7,911 nucleotides of DNA. Source: Pseudomonadota bacterium. GTDB lineage: Bacteria; Pseudomonadota; Alphaproteobacteria; Rhodospirillales; Rhodospirillaceae. Each line of letters opens with the position of its first letter. Within the stretch, counting starts at the first letter, position 1. Below the pieces are notes generated by a model that saw only the letters and a list, made by a program, of their open reading frames with translations, was not told the origin of the DNA and ran no database searches. The position numbers and the translations under genes are program-made. Shown in pieces: positions 1 through 4,610 of the stretch. The stretch is taken from contig JAEWWF010000084.1 in assembly GCA_023396465.1 (NCBI GenBank), positions 1-7,911 of the forward strand, read 5' to 3'.

Positions 1-24
1 GTGTTCGATGCTTTCCAGGCTCAT
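1..24 (-). CDS. Possible 5' end of a divergent gene, cut by the left edge
   Basis: On the minus strand an ATG (24 down to 22) opens a frame that reads M-S-L-E-S-I-E-H and then leaves the window. A good Shine-Dalgarno-like AGGGAGA lies at 33-39 (minus-strand reading), about eight bases before the ATG, which is why I call it. Eight residues are too few to name a family. If real, the gene is transcribed divergently from the EAL gene and shares the 25-252 intergenic region with it. It could equally be a chance ATG with a purine-rich stretch ahead of it. Confidence 0.4.
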
Positions 25-74
25 GTGGTCGTTCTCCCTGTGCGGAGGCCTGTTGGCTGCCTCCCGCTGACCAC

Positions 75-103
75 AGCTTAGCGAAAAATGACGTATACGT
101 AAA
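75..103 (-). promoter_or_regulatory. Weak promoter-like hexamers for the leftward gene
   Basis: Reading the minus strand, TTTACG (plus positions 98-103) and TAAGCT (75-80) are separated by 17 bases and sit upstream of the ATG at 24. The match to a sigma-70 consensus is 4/6 and 3/6, so this is only suggestive. The -35-like box overlaps the palindrome at 91-100, which would suit repression there. Confidence 0.22.
91..100. promoter_or_regulatory. 10-bp perfect palindrome ACGTATACGT, operator-like
   Basis: ACGTATACGT is its own reverse complement. It lies in the most A/T-rich stretch of this GC-rich window, between a putative leftward gene start and the EAL gene. That position suits a dimeric regulator controlling one or both genes. 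The regulator is unknown, and one short palindrome can arise by chance. Confidence 0.3.
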
Positions 104-125
104 CCAGATGCCGAATACGAGAAAT

Positions 126-210
126 GGTCCGCCGCTGCCCTGGAAACCGGATGGGGGCCGGCGGTGAACCTGATGGAGGAAACGCCCGTACAAACACGGT
201 GAGTTCCTCC
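126..210 (+). promoter_or_regulatory. Structured 5' leader of the EAL gene (two consecutive hairpins)
   Basis: Hairpin one: GGT (126-128) and CCGCCG (129-134) pair with CGGCGG (159-164) and ACC (168-170), leaving a TGA bulge. It closes internally with CTGG (140-143), AAA, CCGG (147-150). Hairpin two: GGAGGAA (175-181) pairs perfectly with TTCCTCC (204-210) and encloses CCGT (186-189) paired to ACGG (196-199). TTCCTCC contains CTCC, which could instead pair with the gene's own Shine-Dalgarno GGAG at 241-244, so a switch is conceivable. GC-rich DNA folds easily, and I do not recognise a known riboswitch class. Seen: the pairings. Inferred: any regulatory role. Confidence 0.3.
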
Positions 211-252
211 CCGGCCTGCCCTCCCGCCGCCGTTTCCGACGGAGATATCCCG

Positions 253-1338
253 ATGATCCAACAGCCCCTGCGCGCCTTGACCTGCGCCTCCTGCGCCGTG
301 CCGCGTCCCATCGGCGATGATGGCGGCGGCGGCATTCTGCACCTGTGGTGGCCGAGCGGGCACATGGGGCGCAAGCTGATGACCGCCGCCCGCGAGGCGG
401 GGGCGGCCCCCGGCGGCCCCGGCGGAGCTGGACGAGCGGCCTTCACCGTTCCGGCCGGTGGGCTGGCGACCCTGGCGGCGGCCTTGGCGGCGCCGCTGTC
501 GGCGGTGGAGCGGGATGCGGTGCGGGCGCTGTTCCTGGCCACCGGTGCCGAGGTCAACCTTGATGCCATGGCCCAGGTGATGCCGCTCGGCCGGCTGGCG
601 GCGCGCACCGACGTTGGTTGGCTCGATCGCCTGTTGGCCTCCGAGCGGCTGACCAGCCATTTTCAGCCCATCGTCACCCCCGACGGCCGTCCCTTCGCGG
701 TGGAGGCGCTGGTGCGGGCCACCGATGACGATGGCAGTCTGATCGGCGGCGGCCGCATCATGGCGGCGGCGCGGGCCGGGGACATGCTGTTCGCGGTCGA
801 TCTGGCGGCGCGGGCATCGGCGGTGCGCACGGCGGCGGCGCATGGCTACGGCGGCCGGCTGTTCATCAACTTCAGCCCGGCGGCGATCTACGACCCCGAC
901 CACTGCCTGCGCTCCACCGTCGCCCTCATCACGGCGAGCGGCCTGCCGCCCGAGCATGTGGTGTTCGAGGTGGGGGAGGCCGACAGTCTGGAAAGCGTCG
1001 AGCACCTGAAGAACATCCTGCGGGTTTACCGCGCCGCCGGCTTCAAGGTGGCCCTCGATGACCTCGGCGCCGGGTACGCCTCGCTCAACCTTCTGCACGA
1101 GGTGCGGCCGGATTTCGTGAAGATCGACATGGGGCTGGTGCGCGGCGTCGATGCCGATCCCTACAAGGCGGCGGTGCTCGGCAGCCTGCTGCGGCTGGTG
1201 CGCGAGCTGGGCATTCCGACCGTGTGCGAGGGGGTCGAGACCGCCGGCGAGGCGGCGTGGCTCGCCAAGGCGGGGGCGGACCTGCTGCAAGGTTATCTGT
1301 ACGGCCGGCCGCAGGCCGTTCCGGCGGTCGCGGCTTGA
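253..1338 (+). CDS. Stand-alone EAL-domain cyclic-di-GMP phosphodiesterase
   Basis: 361 aa. The EAL family hydrolyses cyclic di-GMP to pGpG in the cytoplasm, lowering the second messenger that favours biofilm over motility. The domain spans about residues 133-355, and every catalytic signature is visible: E151-A-L-V-R, N206 in INFSP, E239 and E242 in FEVGE, D269-D270 in ALDDLGAGY, K290 in VKID, E326 in CEGVET and Q346 in LLQGY. It should therefore be an active enzyme rather than a degenerate binder. There is no GGDEF, PAS or receiver domain and no membrane segment. Residues 1-120 are unassigned; they carry C11-x2-C14, then H30 and H37 in a G/W-rich stretch, possibly a metal or sensory site. 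I chose the ATG at 253 because GGAG lies eight bases before it and because the in-frame extension back to 124 reads as low-quality, glycine/proline-rich protein overlapping the structured leader. The next gene starts 68 nt downstream. Confidence 0.94.
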   Translation: MIQQPLRALTCASCAVPRPIGDDGGGGILHLWWPSGHMGRKLMTAAREAGAAPGGPGGAGRAAFTVPAGGLATLAAALAAPLSAVERDAVRALFLATGAEVNLDAMAQVMPLGRLAARTDVGWLDRLLASERLTSHFQPIVTPDGRPFAVEALVRATDDDGSLIGGGRIMAAARAGDMLFAVDLAARASAVRTAAAHGYGGRLFINFSPAAIYDPDHCLRSTVALITASGLPPEHVVFEVGEADSLESVEHLKNILRVYRAAGFKVALDDLGAGYASLNLLHEVRPDFVKIDMGLVRGVDADPYKAAVLGSLLRLVRELGIPTVCEGVETAGEAAWLAKAGADLLQGYLYGRPQAVPAVAA

Positions 1339-1367
1339 TCCGCAACGTCTTGGACTGCCGGTCCGTT

Positions 1368-1385
1368 GGTGGGGAACCCGCCACC
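1368..1385 (+). other. Small hairpin between the EAL and hydrolase genes
   Basis: GGTGG (1368-1372) pairs with CCACC (1381-1385), with further G-C pairing possible inside. No U-tract follows, so it is not a convincing intrinsic terminator. It sits eight bases before the AGGGAGGA ribosome-binding site (1393-1400) of the next gene and may simply be GC-rich spacer. Confidence 0.2.
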
Positions 1386-1406
1386 GCGTCGCAGGGAGGA
1401 CACGCC

Positions 1407-2180
1407 ATGCCCGATCTCGAGGGCGCCGATCCCGTCACCGAACCGCGCGAAACCGTCGGCCGCATGATCCATGTCGCCGGCCGCGACGGCACCTTCAAGG
1501 CTTACTTCGCTCCCGCCGCCACCCTGCGCCCGGCGCCCTGCGTGGTGGTCTGCCAGGAGATATTCGGCATTAACAAGGAGATGTGGCGCATCTGCGAGAA
1601 CCTGGCGCAGATGGGCTATGCCGCCCTCTGCCCCGACCTGTTCTGGCGGCTGGAGCCGGGCGTGGAACTCGACCCCACCAACGAGCAGGAGTTTCAGCGC
1701 GCCCTCGACCTGATGGGCCGCTTCGACATCGATGCCGGTCTGCGCGACATCCAGGACACCATCACCCATGCCCGCGGCCTGCCCGAGACCACCGGCAAGG
1801 TTGGCGTTCTCGGCTATTGCCTGGGCGGGCTGCTGGCCTATCTGGCGGCCTGCCGCACCGATGCCGACTGCGCCGTCTCCTACTATGGCGTCAATATCGA
1901 CACCTACCTCGACGAAGCCAAGGGCATCACCGCGCCACTGCTGATGCACATGGCGGAGGAGGACCAGTTCGTCGACACGGCGCGGCAGGGCCGCATCCGC
2001 GACGCTCTGGCCAAGCATCCCAAGGTGGACCTCCACAGCTATGCCGGCGTCGGCCATGCCTTCGCCCGCCAGACCGACGCCGGTCATTACGACGTGGGGG
2101 CCGCCCGCGCCGCCAACCAAAGGACGGAGCTGTTCCTGACCGATACGCTCGGTCCTGGCGCTCTCAAGCCGATGCTCTGA
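1407..2180 (+). CDS. Dienelactone hydrolase family protein (carboxymethylenebutenolidase-like)
   Basis: 257 aa, close to the usual 230-260 aa of the family, cytoplasmic, with no signal peptide. It has the alpha/beta hydrolase fold with the Cys-His-Asp triad typical of dienelactone hydrolases: nucleophile C138 in G-Y-C-L-G-G, D186 in EEDQFVD and H217 in GHAF. E51 in CQEIFGIN matches the family glutamate that primes the cysteine, and R81 in PDLFWR fits the family substrate-binding arginine. Classical members open dienelactone to maleylacetate in chlorocatechol breakdown. No catechol dioxygenase or maleylacetate reductase is nearby, so the true substrate is unknown; many bacteria carry general DLH-like esterases. 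The ATG at 1407 is chosen over longer in-frame extension because AGGGAGGA precedes it by six bases and the upstream residues overlap the EAL gene. It may be co-transcribed with the EAL gene (68 nt gap). Confidence 0.94.
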   Translation: MPDLEGADPVTEPRETVGRMIHVAGRDGTFKAYFAPAATLRPAPCVVVCQEIFGINKEMWRICENLAQMGYAALCPDLFWRLEPGVELDPTNEQEFQRALDLMGRFDIDAGLRDIQDTITHARGLPETTGKVGVLGYCLGGLLAYLAACRTDADCAVSYYGVNIDTYLDEAKGITAPLLMHMAEEDQFVDTARQGRIRDALAKHPKVDLHSYAGVGHAFARQTDAGHYDVGAARAANQRTELFLTDTLGPGALKPML

Positions 2181-2232
2181 CGCCTTGCCGACCGGCGGCG
2201 GCCGGCGACGCAAAACAGTCATCGCCGCCCCC

Positions 2233-2260
2233 TTGGCCGACCCTGCCGCTACGGTATAGG
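2233..2260 (+). promoter_or_regulatory. Promoter-like hexamers upstream of the PLP decarboxylase
   Basis: TTGGCC (2233-2238) and TATAGG (2255-2260) are separated by 16 bases. The -10-like box keeps the TATA core, unusual in such GC-rich DNA. A start of transcription near 2267 would give a leader of about 64 nt that contains the 2280-2315 hairpin. Support is consensus resemblance and position only. Confidence 0.35.
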
Positions 2261-2271
2261 CTGTCGGCAGG
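2242..2271. promoter_or_regulatory. Inverted repeat CCTGCCG...CGGCAGG flanking the -10 box, possible operator
   Basis: CCTGCCG (2242-2248) and CGGCAGG (2265-2271) are perfect 7-bp inverted arms with centres 23 bp apart, straddling the TATAGG box at 2255-2260. The spacing of about two helical turns suits a dimeric repressor on one DNA face. It could also form a weak hairpin. No regulator gene is adjacent. Confidence 0.3.
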
Positions 2272-2279
2272 ATCCCCGC

Positions 2280-2315
2280 GATGCCCGGATGCCGCCTTCG
2301 TGGCATCCGGGCATC
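2280..2315 (+). promoter_or_regulatory. Strong 5' UTR hairpin just before the decarboxylase ribosome-binding site
   Basis: GATGCCCGGATGCC (2280-2293) and GGCATCCGGGCATC (2302-2315) form a perfect 14-bp stem. A further G-U and C-G pair can close a CTTC tetraloop (2296-2299). The GGAGG Shine-Dalgarno (2322-2326) starts seven bases after the stem. No U-tract follows, which argues against an intrinsic terminator for the upstream hydrolase gene. As RNA it could insulate translation initiation or stabilise the 5' end; as DNA it is a long palindrome that could be an operator. Ornithine decarboxylase genes in alphaproteobacteria are known to have structured speF leaders, but I cannot show that this belongs to that class. 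Confidence 0.6.
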
Positions 2316-2330
2316 CACTCCGGAGGCGCC

Positions 2331-3515
2331 ATGCTCCGTCGTTTCCAGACCGCCCGAGAGGCGCTCGATGCCTCGCCGCCCGACGCGCCGCTCTACTGCC
2401 TGCGCCAGCACGAGCTGGAAATGGCGGCGGCCGACGCGGTGGCCGCCTTTCCCGGCGACGTCATGTATGCCGTGAAGTGCAACGACAACTCCTATGTCCT
2501 GCGCGCCCTGGCGGCGGGCGGCATCACCCAGTGGGATGTCGCCTCCATCGCCGAGGTGCGGACCGCCCGCGACCTGTTCCCGGCCGCCACCCTGTCCTTC
2601 ATGCACCCGGTGAAGCATCCCTCGGCCATCGCCGAAGCCTACTTCGATCATGGCGTGCGGGTTTTCGCGCTCGACCACATGGAGGAACTGGACAAGATCC
2701 TGGCGGCGACCAACCACGCCGGCGACCTGACGCTGATGGTTCGCGTCGCCATGTCGTCCAGCGCCGCCCTGGTCGACCTGTCGGGCAAGTTCGGCCAGTC
2801 GCCGCGCCATGCCGCGCCCATCCTGCGGGCCTGCCGCAAGCGGGCGGCGCGGGTCGGCCTGACCTTTCATGTCGGCAGCCAGTGCATGGCGCCGTCCGCC
2901 TACACGCGGGCGTTGGAGGCGGTGTCGCGCACGGTGGAGCTTGCCAAGACGCCGGTTGACGCGGTGGACGTCGGCGGCGGTTTTCCCGCCCGCTACCGGG
3001 GCGATGAGCCCCCCTTCGCGGCGTTCGCGGCGGAAATCGGTGCTGCCTTCGACCGCCTAGCCAACCTGCGTGGCGCCCGCCTGCTGTGCGAGCCGGGGCG
3101 GGCCCTGGTGGCCGCCGGCATGTCGGTGCTGACGCGGGTGGAGCTGCGGCGCGGCGATCGCCTCTATCTCAACGATGGTGTCTATGGTGGCCTGTCGGAA
3201 TTGAAGCTGCTCGGCCCGGTGTTCCCGCTGCGGGTGCATCGTCAGGATGGCGACGGTCCGGTGGGCGAGGAGCGGGTGTTCAAGTTCTACGGCCCCACCT
3301 GCGACAGCATCGACACCATGCCGGGTCCGTTCTGGCTGCCCTCCGACGTGCGCACCAGCGACTGGATCGAGGTGGGGATGATGGGGGCCTACTCCAACGC
3401 CCTGCGGACCCGGTTCAACGGCTTCTACGGCGACCGCTTCGTCGACGTGGAGGATCAGGGGCCGGTGGCCGTCGCCGATCCCGGCCCCGTGGAGGCCACG
3501 GCAGCCGGGGCTTGA
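2331..3515 (+). CDS. Fold-type III PLP-dependent decarboxylase, ornithine/lysine decarboxylase superfamily
   Basis: 394 aa, normal for bacterial members of the eukaryotic-type ODC family, which decarboxylate basic amino acids for polyamine synthesis in the cytoplasm. The N-terminal TIM barrel carries PLP lysine K49 in YAVKCN, H180 in HVGSQ, the phosphate-binding G215-G-G217 and E254-P-G-R257. The C-terminal beta domain carries C324-D325 in GPTCDS, Y354 in MGAYS and the family's FNGFY ending (362-366). By hand alignment to NDGVYG (281-286), the position matching ornithine-binding Asp332 of eukaryotic ODC is L294, so ornithine may not be the substrate. FMHPVK (90-95) also departs from the usual ODC-type FANPCK. 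The start at 2331 follows GGAGG (2322-2326) by four bases; an earlier in-frame ATG at 2292 lies inside the hairpin. It is separated by about 150 nt upstream and 226 nt downstream, so it is probably a single-gene unit. Confidence 0.92.
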   Translation: MLRRFQTAREALDASPPDAPLYCLRQHELEMAAADAVAAFPGDVMYAVKCNDNSYVLRALAAGGITQWDVASIAEVRTARDLFPAATLSFMHPVKHPSAIAEAYFDHGVRVFALDHMEELDKILAATNHAGDLTLMVRVAMSSSAALVDLSGKFGQSPRHAAPILRACRKRAARVGLTFHVGSQCMAPSAYTRALEAVSRTVELAKTPVDAVDVGGGFPARYRGDEPPFAAFAAEIGAAFDRLANLRGARLLCEPGRALVAAGMSVLTRVELRRGDRLYLNDGVYGGLSELKLLGPVFPLRVHRQDGDGPVGEERVFKFYGPTCDSIDTMPGPFWLPSDVRTSDWIEVGMMGAYSNALRTRFNGFYGDRFVDVEDQGPVAVADPGPVEATAAGA

Positions 3516-3527
3516 TAGGGGCGGGGC

Positions 3528-3560
3528 AAAAAAAGACGCGGCCGGGTATGGGGCCGCGTC
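3528..3560 (-). terminator. Intrinsic terminator oriented for minus-strand transcription
   Basis: GACGCGGCC (3535-3543) and GGCCGCGTC (3552-3560) form a perfect 9-bp GC-rich stem with an 8-nt loop. Seven consecutive A residues precede it on plus (3528-3534), so the minus-strand RNA reads hairpin then seven U. On plus the hairpin is followed by AAGG with no U-tract. It sits 20 nt after the decarboxylase stop. Both neighbours are plus-strand genes, so the transcript it would end is unexplained; it may protect the decarboxylase gene from antisense transcription or end a small RNA. Confidence 0.6.
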
Positions 3561-3585
3561 AAGGTTCATCTGCGTCAGGGACGGA

Positions 3586-3608
3586 GAAGGGGAGAGGGGA
3601 CCCCCTTC
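3586..3608. other. Intergenic hairpin GAAGGGG / CCCCTTC
   Basis: GAAGGGG (3586-3592) and CCCCTTC (3602-3608) are perfect 7-bp inverted arms around a 9-nt loop. It is the middle of three hairpins between the decarboxylase and the alpha/beta hydrolase. It forms on either strand, and no function can be assigned. Confidence 0.3.
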
Positions 3609-3635
3609 ACGGTCGGCAGGGACACCCGCCAAGTG

Positions 3636-3671
3636 GGGCCGCCGGTTGGGCTTTCAAGCCCGGAGCGGCCC
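3636..3671. other. Two-tier hairpin upstream of the alpha/beta hydrolase
   Basis: The outer arms GGGCCGC (3636-3642) and GCGGCCC (3665-3671) are perfect. They enclose a second inverted repeat, GGGCTTTCAAGCCC (3648-3661), so the whole folds into a compact stem with an internal loop. On plus it is followed by only TTT, so at best it is a weak terminator for the decarboxylase transcript. It abuts the -35-like box at 3673 and could instead be a regulatory site. Confidence 0.35.
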
Positions 3672-3672
3672 T

Positions 3673-3700
3673 TTGCGGCGTGCCGGGCGTGGGGTATGCT
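3673..3700 (+). promoter_or_regulatory. Promoter-like hexamers for the alpha/beta hydrolase
   Basis: TTGCGG (3673-3678) and TATGCT (3695-3700) are separated by 16 bases and lie 41 bases before the ATG at 3742. The -10-like box matches sigma-70 consensus at 4/6 and the -35 at 3/6. The layout resembles that before the decarboxylase gene (TTG..., 16-nt spacer, GGTAT). Confidence 0.3.
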
Positions 3701-3741
3701 CCGCCCCCGGTCCGTAATCCGCGTCAAGGAGCCCCGCCGCC

Positions 3742-4515
3742 ATGGATCTTGCCTTCACCGAATATGGCGATGCTGCCAAGCCGCCGGTGGTGATCGTCCA
3801 TGGGCTCTATGGCTCGGGCAAGAACTGGGCGACCATCGCCAAGGGGTTGGCGGAGACGGCGCATGTCTTCACCCTCGACCTGCGCAACCACGGCGACAGC
3901 CCGTGGGACGGCAGCATGGATTACCGAGACATGGCCGCCGACGTGCGCGCCTTCATGGCCGCCCACGGCGTGCTGGGCGAGGCGCTGGTGGTCGGCCATT
4001 CCATGGGCGGCAAGACGGCCATGACGCTGGCCCTGCTGGAACCGGCGGCAGTGCGGCGGCTGGTGTCGGTTGACATGCCGCCGGCCAAGCTGTCGGCGCA
4101 GACGGTCGGCTATGCCCGCATCATGCTTGATGTCGATCTGGCGGGGTGCGCCCGCCGCGCCGACGTTGATCGGGCCCTGGCGGACAAGGTGCCGGAGCAG
4201 ATGGTCCGCCTGTTCCTCTTGCAAAGCCTGGAGAGTACCGGCGGCGGGTTTCGGTGGAAGCTGAACCTGCAAGCAATCCTCGATCAGTGGCCGCAGATCG
4301 CCGATTTCCCGGTCACTGATCGGGTGTACGAGGGGCCGGCGCTATTCCTGTCCGGCGCTGCCTCGGACTACGTGCGGCCGGAGCATGAGGCGGAGATCCG
4401 GCGTCTGTTCCCCGCCGCCCGGCTGGAGACGGTGCCCGCCGCCGGCCATTGGGTGCACGCCGAACAGCCGCAGGCGGTGATCGCCGCCCTCTCCGCCGAA
4501 GTGGCGGCGCTGTAG
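3742..4515 (+). CDS. Alpha/beta hydrolase, YbfF/ABHD11-like esterase
   Basis: 257 aa, the usual size of this serine esterase group; cytoplasmic with no signal peptide. Family marks in order: oxyanion-hole H20-G-L-Y-G with N28-W29, DLRNHGDSP (46-54), nucleophile elbow G85-H-S87-M-G-G, and GHWVHAEQP with catalytic H236. The catalytic acid could be D209 in ASDYV at the canonical position, or D111 in SVDMPP, near where YbfF-type enzymes place theirs. The family hydrolyses short acyl esters or thioesters in vitro; the physiological substrate is generally unknown and the neighbours do not settle it. The ATG at 3742 follows AAGGAG (3726-3731) with a rather long 10-base gap. The flavin dehydrogenase begins 95 nt downstream, so read-through into it is possible. 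Confidence 0.93.
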   Translation: MDLAFTEYGDAAKPPVVIVHGLYGSGKNWATIAKGLAETAHVFTLDLRNHGDSPWDGSMDYRDMAADVRAFMAAHGVLGEALVVGHSMGGKTAMTLALLEPAAVRRLVSVDMPPAKLSAQTVGYARIMLDVDLAGCARRADVDRALADKVPEQMVRLFLLQSLESTGGGFRWKLNLQAILDQWPQIADFPVTDRVYEGPALFLSGAASDYVRPEHEAEIRRLFPAARLETVPAAGHWVHAEQPQAVIAALSAEVAAL

Positions 4516-4533
4516 TTCTTCCCTCGCGCCGCC

Positions 4534-4562
4534 TTGCCGCCGCTGGCGCAAGAGGCTAAATC
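4534..4562 (+). promoter_or_regulatory. Weak promoter-like hexamers before the FAD-linked dehydrogenase
   Basis: TTGCCG (4534-4539) and TAAATC (4557-4562) have a 17-base spacer and sit 48 bases before the GTG start. The -10 match is only 3/6. It is offered because the gene otherwise lacks a promoter in the 95-nt gap, though co-transcription with the upstream hydrolase is the simple alternative. Confidence 0.2.
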
Positions 4563-4610
4563 CCTGTCAGGAACCCCCGTCCCTTCGCGCCGACTGGAAG
4601 GAAGCGATCC

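Noticed and set aside
160..190. GAACCTGAT resembling part of the TPP riboswitch (THI box).
   Set aside because: The required CTGAGA half and the remaining conserved core are missing, and the downstream gene has no link to thiamine.
124..252. Longer start for the EAL protein (ATG at 124).
   Set aside because: The extra 43 residues are low-complexity, have no good ribosome-binding site and overlap strongly paired leader sequence; ATG 253 has a spaced GGAG.
1293..2870. A 525-codon minus-strand open frame spanning parts of three plus-strand genes.
   Set aside because: It crosses two intergenic regions and three well-supported genes and shows no domain. It is a codon-bias shadow.
1583..2959. A 458-codon plus-strand frame bridging the hydrolase and decarboxylase genes.
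   Set aside because: Arg/Pro/Gly-rich translation in the wrong frame of two recognised enzymes; no ribosome-binding site or motif.
3554..3729. Direct repeat CCGCGTCAAGG at 3554-3564 and 3719-3729.
   Set aside because: Eleven bases, two copies, different surroundings, and GC-rich sequence; probably chance and not a mobile element end.
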